The notes under the pieces were generated by a model. That model saw nothing but the letters and a program-made list of their open reading frames with translations. It ran no database searches and was not told the origin of the DNA. DNA of 15,502 bases from an uncultured Eubacteriales bacterium (lineage in GTDB: Bacteria > Bacillota > Clostridia > Lachnospirales > Lachnospiraceae): positions 1 through 15,502 of the forward strand of contig USSL01000019.1 in assembly GCA_900557175.1 (NCBI GenBank). The letters run 5' to 3'. This document shows, in pieces, positions 6,883 to 13,952 of this stretch. The position numbers and the translations under genes are program-made. The number at the start of each line of letters is the position of its first letter. Positions within the stretch are counted from its first letter, which is position 1.

Positions 6883-9800
6883 ATGAAAAAAGGTGTTATT
6901 AAAAGAGCGCTTGCTTTTGCACTCGCTGCTGCAATGACAGTAACGATGTTTCCAAATGTGGGAAATAGTCGTGTAATTGAAGCAAAAGCTGCATCAATAG
7001 TGACAAATGAAAACCTATTTAAAAACCCTACATATGAGGAAGGGGTTGAGTTGGGGGCACATACTGAAGAAACACAGTTTAACAAATTAGGAAACTGGTT
7101 TGCATATTCGGAAGGAGAGCAACTGACAGTACAAAAAGTACAAAATAATGCACATAGCGGTAACTGGGCTGTTTCTCTTAGTGCGGCAAATGATGCTTTG
7201 GAGCAGGATGTGTCAGGATTAACAGTTGGTGCAAACTATAAAGTTTCTGTATGGGCGAAGAATACGAATCCATCTGCTGTCAGAGCATGGTTATGTGTGA
7301 AGTGGTACGGTGGAAACGAACAAAAAGTATTGCTTAATTCTTCTGAATACAAAAGATACGAAATTCCGTTTACTTATACCGGAGATAATACAGGAAAGAA
7401 TATGAGAGCTGCCATTTGGGTAGAAAATGGCGGAGCCGGTAATGTATACGTTGATGACTGGACAATGGAAATTGACAGTGATATTAAAAGCTTAAGTGCC
7501 GTAAATGGTGCAATAACAGCAGAGTACAAAGCAGATTATGCCGGAAATATGTCTGCAGATGATTTTGATATTTCTTATACATCCTCATTAGCACCGGAAG
7601 TATCAAAAAAAATTGAAGTTACAAATTCAAGTACAGCAGGCAAAGTGTTGACAATCAATTTTGCTGAAATTGAAAAAAGTCCATTAGAACAAAAAATTAC
7701 AATTACAGCAACATATAAACCTTCTAAACAGCCATTCATCGTAGACTTTGATTTGGCGGCATCAGGCGAAGGTCTTGTTGAGGCTGTCCTTACTGAAATT
7801 CAGGCAGAAAACGGACGTGTCGTTGCACAGCTTGATGCAGTTCCGACTGTAGCGCCTAAAAAAGAAGATTTTGTTGTTGAATATAAGATTAATGATGGTG
7901 AATTTACGCCGGTAAATGTTAAAGATTTTGTTTATGACAAAGATGCAAAGAATGTTACAATGACATTTGATAAAATTTCAGGCGCAGCAGATACAAAAAA
8001 TGTTACTGTTAAAGTAACATACAAAGATGTAGAAAAAACAGCAGATTTTGTTGTAGAGCTTGGAAATGGCGTAATTTATTATGTTGATGCAACTATGGGA
8101 CAGGATACAAATAATGGTACAAGTCCAGAGACAGCATGGAAGTCAATTGACAGAGTAAATCAGGAAGTTTTTCAGCCGGGAGATCAAATTTTGTTTAAGG
8201 CGGGTGAAGAATGGACTGGCGCATTGAAGCCTCAGGGCTCCGGTGTTGACGGTGCTCCTATTGTAATTGCAAGTTATGGTGAAGGTAAGAAGCCTTTGTT
8301 AAAGCCGGGCGCTGACTGGAAAATTTCTCATATGAATGTTGCAAACAGAACAATTTGGGGTCCTACAGTAAATAATGTAATTACTTTCCTCAATCAGGAA
8401 TATTGGGAAGTTAGAGATTTAGAGCTGTATGATCCGACATATGCTAACAATGAAAGTACAAGAGTATATCGCAGAGGTATTAATGTTTCAGCAGAGGATG
8501 CCGGTGATTTACATTATTTTAAATTTGATAATTTGACAATTCATGGTTTTAGAGGCCCTAATGATAATGATGGTAAATCATCAGGCGGTATTATTATGAC
8601 AGTGACAACAAATTTAAATAATCCGTCTAAGCGTGTGCCTACCGCAGTTCATGATATCAGTGTTACAAACTGCGAATTATATGATTTAGGAAGATCCGGT
8701 ATTAACTTTATTTCTCCATGGACAACAAGACAGGGGGATAAATGGAATAAATACCAGAGCTTTGGTTACAAAGGTTTAGGTGATTGGAAACCGTATGAAA
8801 GATTTACATTAACTAATAATATTATTCATGATATTGACGGTGACGGAACAATTGTTGATGGATGTAAAGACGTTTTGGTTGCCCATAATACCGTTTATCG
8901 TACAGTATTAAATTGCTGGTATGGCGTTGGCTTATTTAACTGGAATTCAGATAATGTTGTGTTTGAATATAACGAAGTTTATGACGCTTCACCTGCCGAT
9001 GCTTTATTAAAGGGCGGTGATGGACAGGGTATCGAGATTGATGCGTTAAATCAAAATACAGTTGTACAGTACAATTATCTGCATAATAATGCAGGCGGTG
9101 TGTTTATGTGGTGCTGTACACCGGATTTAAGAGGATTTAATGGTATTTATCGCTACAATATCAGTCAAAATGACGGAGCAAAGCATGGTGTTATTGACTG
9201 GAGACCGGGACATGAAGGCAGTATGGCGTATAATAATACGATTTACCTTGATGGCGGCATTGACAGAGAATGGCTTAAAAATGGATATACCCAAGGAAAG
9301 AGCGATGCTAAGTTCTATAATAATATTGTTGTGAATAAAGGTAATATGACACTTGGTGCAGGCTTTAATGAGCGGGAAATCGATTATGAAAGTAATATTT
9401 TTGTAGGATTTGATCAAGTTCCTACAAACGATAGTACAGTTATTCAGGAAGATCCTATGTTTGTTGCACCGGGTACAGGTGGCAAAGGTATTCATACACT
9501 TGAAGGCTATAAGCTTCAGGCTGGTTCGCCGGCGATAGATGCAGGTGTAAATATTGAAAATAACGGCGGAAAAGACTATTTTGGAACACCATTGACAGAT
9601 GGAAAGACGGATATCGGTGCTTCAGAATTTGTTGCTTTGGACAAGTCAGGTTTACAGGCGCTTATTGAGCAGGCCGAAGCTGTTGACAGAGAAAAGTATA
9701 CAGAAGATACAGTTGCTGTTCTTGAAGAAAAATTAGCAGCAGCTAAGGAAGTATTAGACAATGCAAAAAATCAGGATGAGATTACAGCAGCTGAAGAAGC

Positions 9801-10338
9801 TCTGAAAGCAGCGCTTGATAATTTAGCTTTAAAGCCACCGGTGCTTGATAAAACACAGCTGGAATCATTGATAGAACAGGCGTCAAAGATAGACACAACA
9901 AAATATACAGAAGAAAGTGTGAAAGCACTGGAAGAAGCGCTGGCATCAGCGAAAAATATATTAGAAACAGCAAAAACTCAGGAAGAAATTGCATCAGCAG
10001 AAGCTGGATTAAAATCTGCTATTGATGGATTGACAGAAAAACCGGTAGAACCGCAGGAGCCGGAGGAACCACAAAAACCTGAGGAGCCGCAGAAACCTGA
10101 GGAACCACAAAAACCTGAGGAGCCGCAGAACCCTGAGAAACCACAAAATCCAGAGGAACCACAGAAACCGGAGAAGCCACAAAATCCTGAAAAGCCACAA
10201 AAACCAAGTGGAAATCAGCCGGGTAAGAATGATACACCGAAAACAGGTGATGATGCAAAAACGGTACCGGTAGCGTGTGTGTCTCTTGTATCGTTGGGTA
10301 CAATTATTTTTGTATTAAAGAAAAAAAGAATGCATTAA
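6883..10338 (+). CDS. Sortase-anchored surface protein with right-handed parallel beta-helix
   Basis: A 1151-residue exported protein. It has a signal peptide (MKKGVIKRALAFALAAAMTV, cleavage near AKA-A at 35-37). A jelly-roll module resembling carbohydrate-binding domains follows (about 40-200: NLFKNPTYEEG, GNWAVSLS, YKVSVWAKN, VYVDDWTMEI), then two Ig-like or extracellular beta modules (about 200-395). A right-handed parallel beta-helix spans about 397-910. It opens with IYYVDATMGQDTNNGTSPET and PGDQILFKAGE and has many NN-rich turns such as TNNIIHDIDGDG and VVFEYNEVYDASPADALLKG. Two FIVAR-type helical modules (about 919-985 and 987-1055), a Pro/Glu stalk and the wall sorting signal TPKTG (1118-1122), a hydrophobic segment and KKKRMH complete it. 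Beta-helix proteins of this build are often polysaccharide lyases or glycosidases; the substrate here is unknown. Ribosome site AAGGAAGG. The AraC regulator and foldase-like lipoprotein upstream fit a glycan-use locus. Confidence 0.9.
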   Translation: MKKGVIKRALAFALAAAMTVTMFPNVGNSRVIEAKAASIVTNENLFKNPTYEEGVELGAHTEETQFNKLGNWFAYSEGEQLTVQKVQNNAHSGNWAVSLSAANDALEQDVSGLTVGANYKVSVWAKNTNPSAVRAWLCVKWYGGNEQKVLLNSSEYKRYEIPFTYTGDNTGKNMRAAIWVENGGAGNVYVDDWTMEIDSDIKSLSAVNGAITAEYKADYAGNMSADDFDISYTSSLAPEVSKKIEVTNSSTAGKVLTINFAEIEKSPLEQKITITATYKPSKQPFIVDFDLAASGEGLVEAVLTEIQAENGRVVAQLDAVPTVAPKKEDFVVEYKINDGEFTPVNVKDFVYDKDAKNVTMTFDKISGAADTKNVTVKVTYKDVEKTADFVVELGNGVIYYVDATMGQDTNNGTSPETAWKSIDRVNQEVFQPGDQILFKAGEEWTGALKPQGSGVDGAPIVIASYGEGKKPLLKPGADWKISHMNVANRTIWGPTVNNVITFLNQEYWEVRDLELYDPTYANNESTRVYRRGINVSAEDAGDLHYFKFDNLTIHGFRGPNDNDGKSSGGIIMTVTTNLNNPSKRVPTAVHDISVTNCELYDLGRSGINFISPWTTRQGDKWNKYQSFGYKGLGDWKPYERFTLTNNIIHDIDGDGTIVDGCKDVLVAHNTVYRTVLNCWYGVGLFNWNSDNVVFEYNEVYDASPADALLKGGDGQGIEIDALNQNTVVQYNYLHNNAGGVFMWCCTPDLRGFNGIYRYNISQNDGAKHGVIDWRPGHEGSMAYNNTIYLDGGIDREWLKNGYTQGKSDAKFYNNIVVNKGNMTLGAGFNEREIDYESNIFVGFDQVPTNDSTVIQEDPMFVAPGTGGKGIHTLEGYKLQAGSPAIDAGVNIENNGGKDYFGTPLTDGKTDIGASEFVALDKSGLQALIEQAEAVDREKYTEDTVAVLEEKLAAAKEVLDNAKNQDEITAAEEALKAALDNLALKPPVLDKTQLESLIEQASKIDTTKYTEESVKALEEALASAKNILETAKTQEEIASAEAGLKSAIDGLTEKPVEPQEPEEPQKPEEPQKPEEPQKPEEPQNPEKPQNPEEPQKPEKPQNPEKPQKPSGNQPGKNDTPKTGDDAKTVPVACVSLVSLGTIIFVLKKKRMH
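10039..10203 (+). repeat. Pro-rich stalk coding repeat (18/36-bp units)
   Basis: The region encodes hexapeptide repeats of the PEEPQK/PEKPQN type. At DNA level two 36-bp units, 10063-10098 and 10099-10134, differ by one base. Each is built of two 18-bp halves that use different synonymous codons (GAA CCA CAA versus GAG CCG CAG). This shows a recent 36-bp duplication. The product is a rigid wall-spanning spacer ahead of the sortase motif. Confidence 0.85.
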
Positions 10339-10415
10339 TCGCATCAAAGGCAGGCTATAGGTCAGACAGTTTCAGCATAGACGGGAATTGTCGGAACCGA
10401 TAGTCAAAAACAGGG

Positions 10416-10464
10416 AAAGGCTGTCGCTTTAAACGATTTAAAAATCGTGAAGCGGCAGCCTTTT
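10416..10464. terminator. Hairpin terminator, copy 1 of a repeated palindrome
   Basis: AAGGCTG-T-CGCTT on the left pairs with AAGCG-G-CAGCCTT on the right through a T:G wobble. ACGATTT pairs with AAATCGT at the tip. TTTT follows on the plus strand. It lies between the converging beta-helix and YczE-like genes. The core (GCTGTCGCTTT ... AAGCGGCAGC) is shared with the hairpin after the Cys-rich gene. Confidence 0.85.
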
Positions 10465-10482
10465 GCGCTGTAAAACAAAGGT

Positions 10483-11121
10483 TTATTTATGTGTGACAGT
10501 TTTGCTTGTGATTTTGTTATATAGATTAATAAAGCTGCCGACAAGAAATGATGAAATAATCGTACCTTCCCGGACAACGCGGAATTTTCCAAAAAGTATA
10601 AAGGAGGCAATAATGGCGAGTACAGTGAGTGTTGTGTCAAATACAATTTCGACATTGCCGTAAGGCTTTTTGGTGCGGTCGGAAAGCGCCTGCACAAAAG
10701 CATTTCCGGGTGTGAGAATGAGTTTTGCGCGGACAGCAAGTGTAATACCGAGAGCCATGACACTGCATCCGAGAACGAGCAATATCAGGGATAGTATATA
10801 GTTTGCCGGTTTTACATGCCGGAAAATATACATAAAAAAGTCAATCAGAAGACTGAAAATGATCGTAATCGGTATTTGCAGAATCTGCAGTTTTGGGAAA
10901 TCCTTTTTTAGAAGAATGACTTGTCCTGCAAAAAAAATCATGTTGAAAACAAAGGTGAGTGTTCCGAAGGACGGACTGAATCCAAGGCTCAGTACGAAAG
11001 GGAGGCTTGAAATCGGGGAGGTTCCAAGATAGGCTTTCGTAATCAGTGTAATACCGAGTGCATTAATTAATGTTCCTGCCATAAATAATATAATCCGCCG
11101 GGGTAAGTGATGATTCTTCAT
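10483..11121 (-). CDS. YczE/YitT-type integral membrane protein
   Basis: A 212-residue, strongly hydrophobic protein with about five to six transmembrane helices (e.g. IILFMAGTLINALGITLI, FNMIFFAGQVILL, IPITIIFSLLIDFFMYIF, ILSLILLVLGCSVMALGIT). Family-like features are the glycine-rich first helix followed by TKAYLGTSPISSLPFVLS and the repeated GITLAVRAKLILTPGNAFVQALS. These suggest an internal duplication, each half ending in a small-residue, G/S-P loop. This pattern is that of the YczE/YyaS/YitT family, whose transport or other function is not established. The gene converges on the beta-helix gene and is divergent from the Cys-rich gene. The ribosome site is AAAAGGCAGG. Its terminator is the shared hairpin at 10416-10464. 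Confidence 0.75.
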   Translation of the reverse strand: MKNHHLPRRIILFMAGTLINALGITLITKAYLGTSPISSLPFVLSLGFSPSFGTLTFVFNMIFFAGQVILLKKDFPKLQILQIPITIIFSLLIDFFMYIFRHVKPANYILSLILLVLGCSVMALGITLAVRAKLILTPGNAFVQALSDRTKKPYGNVEIVFDTTLTVLAIIASFILFGKFRVVREGTIISSFLVGSFINLYNKITSKTVTHK

Positions 11122-11281
11122 AAAGTGTACCTGCCTTTTATCTGAATGGTTTCAAAGTACTTGCGATGACTAAAAAACCTAAAAAATTTTGTATAAATTT
11201 GGCGTAAAGTTGAAATTTACATATGCACTTGAAATGGCCGGACAGCATAAGATGAAGAAAAGATGATTTTAAGGATTTTAG

Positions 11282-12124
11282 ATGATGTCAGATTCAATTT
11301 GTTCAAAACAGGCGGATTATTCCAAGGTTTCAGGCGACCGTATTCTGCCGTTTATATTTTCTTTAAATATGGAAGATTCAGTGCTTTACCCGACGGAAGG
11401 AGAGTATCAGAAGTTTTGTTATGATATTGAGGCTGTTGGCGAGGACACTTCAAAATATGCAGATTTGAGTCATTTTCTTTTCGGTATATGTGCAGATATC
11501 CGTCAGGAGGATATCGGGAGTATTACGGTAATTGTCGATGGAGAGGAAAAAAATGTTGTATGGGGAGAAAATGTTGAAATTAAAACGGATGAGCACCCGG
11601 ACAATCCGACCGGCTGTAGCGGGCTTAAGTTTGATTTTGGACTGGATAAAGTTTCAGGTTTTATGAAAGTATGTATCACATTGAAAGAAATTTATCAGAT
11701 CGGTCCTGTAAACATCTGTCTTTTCGGTGGCGGAACAACAGCGACGGGGTTATATATATGCGGTCCTGTATGCACCCCGCCAGAGTCCTGTGAGAAAATT
11801 TTTTATCAGAAAGAAACCGTCTGTGTGCCTGTCAAAGTGACGCCTTTTGCAAAATCGGGAACAGCGACGGCTGTCTGCTGCGGAGAACCTGAAGTGCACA
11901 TGGGTGATCGCTGCTATGGTAATCAGAGTGCATGTTCCTTTACAATTACACAGAGCCTCTGCGTGCAGATACCGATATCGTTCGGCGCAGCGATTGAAAC
12001 AGGGGCGGCAACGGTGTCATGCGGCGGTGCATCGACAGAGCCGTGTGATTGTTCTGATACGCCCCAAGCACCGTCCGTGGCCGTGCAGAACCAAGTGAAA
12101 GAACGTCGGTTCTTTAACCGCTAA
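11282..12124 (+). CDS. Cysteine-rich protein without export signal, possible spore-coat-like protein
   Basis: A protein of about 280 residues with 18 cysteines and no signal peptide or transmembrane helix. The first half (about 15-165) contains RILPFIFSLNMEDSVLYPT, YADLSHFLFGICADI, CSGLKFDFGLDKVSGFMKVC and VNICLFGGGTTATGLYICGP. The second half has KVTPFAKSGTATAVCCGEP and ACSFTITQSLCVQIPISFG, then a short Ser/Cys/Asp-rich stretch and a basic end (KERRFFNR). From memory these phrases occur in uncharacterised Clostridia proteins; no function is established. Many cysteines in a non-exported protein would suit a spore-coat or exosporium component assembled by disulfide cross-linking, but this is a guess. 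The start at 11282 or 11285 is equally possible; AAGGA is at 11271-11275. The 160-bp gap shared with the YczE-like gene shows no convincing promoter by eye. Confidence 0.75.
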   Translation: MMSDSICSKQADYSKVSGDRILPFIFSLNMEDSVLYPTEGEYQKFCYDIEAVGEDTSKYADLSHFLFGICADIRQEDIGSITVIVDGEEKNVVWGENVEIKTDEHPDNPTGCSGLKFDFGLDKVSGFMKVCITLKEIYQIGPVNICLFGGGTTATGLYICGPVCTPPESCEKIFYQKETVCVPVKVTPFAKSGTATAVCCGEPEVHMGDRCYGNQSACSFTITQSLCVQIPISFGAAIETGAATVSCGGASTEPCDCSDTPQAPSVAVQNQVKERRFFNR

Positions 12125-12178
12125 AAAAGAGGAGCTGTCGCTTTGACGATTGAAAAATCGTAAAGCGGCAGCTTCTCT
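12123..12178. terminator. Hairpin terminator, copy 2 of the repeated palindrome
   Basis: AGAGGAGCTG-T-CGCTTT pairs with AAAGCG-G-CAGCTTCTCT (one G:U and one T:G wobble), with ACGATT/AATCGT at the tip. The core is nearly identical to copy 1. On the minus strand the hairpin is followed by TTTTTT (plus-strand AAAAAA at 12123-12128), a good terminator for the recombinase gene. In the plus direction the expected T run is missing and the recombinase stop codon begins instead. Confidence 0.85.
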
Positions 12179-13897
12179 CTATTCACGATTTTTGTTGCTC
12201 GGTTGTGGATATTGTTTATCTTTTGAACCCATAATTCCGTATTTTTCTTTTACCTTTGCAATATACAACGAAGATACTTTCACATCATATTCAATAATCG
12301 GAAGCCTGAACTTAATTGATTTCAGCCACTGTCCGTTTTCCTGTCGCTCTGGATATATCTGAATTTCAGAAATCAGCGATTCCATAACCTGTCGCTTTTC
12401 CTGTTCGTTCATCACCGCATACAGTTTATCAAAGTAAATCAAGACCTTGTAGATATTATCTCTTGTCAGTTTTTCTGCTTCAATTGACATTTTCTTTGCC
12501 CTGGCAGCAATCAGTAGATTTTCTGTATCCTCAATCTTATCATACATCTTGTAAAGGCGGTCATCAAGGTCTGCCTTGCGCTTGATATAATGCTTATCAT
12601 CCGGATCAAGGGAATCAATTTCTTCCATCAACTTTGATTTTGTAGAATAGCTCTGCCGAAGTTGCTTTTCATGTGCTGCGATCTCCTGCTCAATCACAGA
12701 TGTGTCTACTTTCATATTGATTTTTTCCTGCATCATAGCGGCAAACTTTGGATTGCTGACCAGCTTTACAATGACTTCTGCCACAGCATCATCCAGCAAT
12801 TCCTCGTTGATCTGCTTTTTATAATCACATTTGTGTCCATAAAGCATAGTGCGATGCTTGCAGCCATAATAAAAGAAATCCTTGTACTTTGTACCGTCAG
12901 CTTTATGCTTGATGCTTTTATTGCCGTACATCCCGGCTCCGCAAACCGGGCATTTCACAATCCCTGATAGGAGATGGATCTTATTCTCTTTGCCATGATT
13001 GACTTTTTCATATTTTTTTGCCTGTGCCAATAACTTCACCTGCGCTTCATGCCAAAGTTCCTCTGAGACAATCCCCTCATGCAGTCCATCCACCAGTAAA
13101 TAATCATCCTGCTCCACAAGCTTATAGTCATTTCTTGTGCCATGAACCTTTTCCGTTCTGCGTCTGCCATAAGCAATTTTCCCGCAGTACACAGGATTTT
13201 TCAGTATCCTTCTGATCAATGCCGCATCAAATAACGGATTTTTTCCATTCTGTCTTGGTATCTTACGAATACCATGATTTTCAAGATATTTTGCCAGTCC
13301 GTTTGCCCCTATATCTGTGTGCACGTACTGTTCAAATATCACACGGATTGCTTCCGCTTCTTCCTCATTGATAAAGAGCTGTCCCTTTTCCAAACTATAT
13401 CCATACGGAGCAAAACCACCGTTCCATTTACCTTCACGGGCTTTCTGGATTCTGCCCTCCATGGTCTGCACCCGGATATTTTCACGCTCAATCCCTGCAA
13501 CCGCCGACAACACGGAAATCATCAGTTTTCCAGCATCCTTGGAGGAGTCAATCCCGTCCTCCACGCAGATCAGATTGACACCAAAATCCTGCATCACCTG
13601 CAAAGTCGAAAGGACATCCGCAGCATTTCTGCCAAATCGTGACAACTTAAATACCAGAACAAAGGATACACCATCCTTGCCGGATTTAATGTCCTCCATC
13701 ATACGGTTGAACTCTAATCTGCCCTCGATGGACTTACCGGATTTACCGGCATCTTTATACTCACCAACAATCTCATAGTCATTGTACTCGGCAAATGCTT
13801 TCATTCTGGATTTTTGTGCATCCAGAGAGTATCCATCAATCTGCATGGCTGTATATACTTTTGTATAAATATATACTTTTGTTTTTTCTTTTTTCAT
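12179..13897 (-). CDS. Large serine recombinase, catalytic Arg and Ser replaced by Lys and Tyr
   Basis: A 572-residue member of the large serine recombinase family (resolvase domain about 5-150, recombinase domain about 160-290, zinc ribbon about 310-360, coiled coil about 385-470, C-terminal tail). Normally these enzymes cut att sites through a phosphoserine link. Seen and intact: GYSLDAQ (22-28), Arg60 in EGRLEF, FKLSRFGRN (83-91), IEREN (136-140), WNGGFAPYGY (158-167), and Cys316, Cys319, Cys346 and Cys357. Not intact: the usual Y-x-R-V-S reads YTKVY, so the catalytic Arg is Lys13 and the nucleophile Ser is Tyr15 (TAT). The enzyme is predicted inactive unless Tyr15 can substitute or the base calls are wrong. 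The start is supported by GAGGA seven bases before the ATG. It lies 55 bp after the RhuM gene, probably in one operon. Confidence 0.92.
   Translation of the reverse strand: MKKEKTKVYIYTKVYTAMQIDGYSLDAQKSRMKAFAEYNDYEIVGEYKDAGKSGKSIEGRLEFNRMMEDIKSGKDGVSFVLVFKLSRFGRNAADVLSTLQVMQDFGVNLICVEDGIDSSKDAGKLMISVLSAVAGIERENIRVQTMEGRIQKAREGKWNGGFAPYGYSLEKGQLFINEEEAEAIRVIFEQYVHTDIGANGLAKYLENHGIRKIPRQNGKNPLFDAALIRRILKNPVYCGKIAYGRRRTEKVHGTRNDYKLVEQDDYLLVDGLHEGIVSEELWHEAQVKLLAQAKKYEKVNHGKENKIHLLSGIVKCPVCGAGMYGNKSIKHKADGTKYKDFFYYGCKHRTMLYGHKCDYKKQINEELLDDAVAEVIVKLVSNPKFAAMMQEKINMKVDTSVIEQEIAAHEKQLRQSYSTKSKLMEEIDSLDPDDKHYIKRKADLDDRLYKMYDKIEDTENLLIAARAKKMSIEAEKLTRDNIYKVLIYFDKLYAVMNEQEKRQVMESLISEIQIYPERQENGQWLKSIKFRLPIIEYDVKVSSLYIAKVKEKYGIMGSKDKQYPQPSNKNRE
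13852..13882 (-). repeat. 13-bp direct repeat inside the recombinase active-site codons
   Basis: ACAAAAGTATATA occurs twice on the minus strand, at 13882-13870 (codons 6-10) and 13864-13852 (codons 12-16), 18 bp apart and in the same frame. Both give Thr-Lys-Val-Tyr. The second copy covers the codons where Arg and Ser would normally be. Confidence 0.95.
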
Positions 13898-13952
13898 CCC
13901 ACTATCCTCGTATGTATCAGATTACAGCTATCCTGTTACCTTGGGTATCGGT

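Noticed and set aside
10063-10134. Short regularly spaced repeats, considered as a CRISPR-like array
   Set aside because: The repeats are contiguous without spacers and encode the wall stalk in frame.
10009-10303. Minus-strand frames opposite the Pro-rich stalk (Leu/Phe/Arg/Trp-rich or Val/Ala/Pro-rich)
   Set aside because: They are mirror products of the PEEPQK coding repeat and have no ribosome site or family features.
11122-11281. Sporulation sigma factor promoter before the Cys-rich gene (GTATAAA, CATATGCAC and CATAAGATG were considered)
   Set aside because: None has both boxes at acceptable spacing.
13853-13855. The idea that Tyr15 makes this a new hybrid recombinase using tyrosine as nucleophile
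   Set aside because: The catalytic Arg is also changed and both changes match a copied 13-bp segment, so simple inactivation is the more economical reading.
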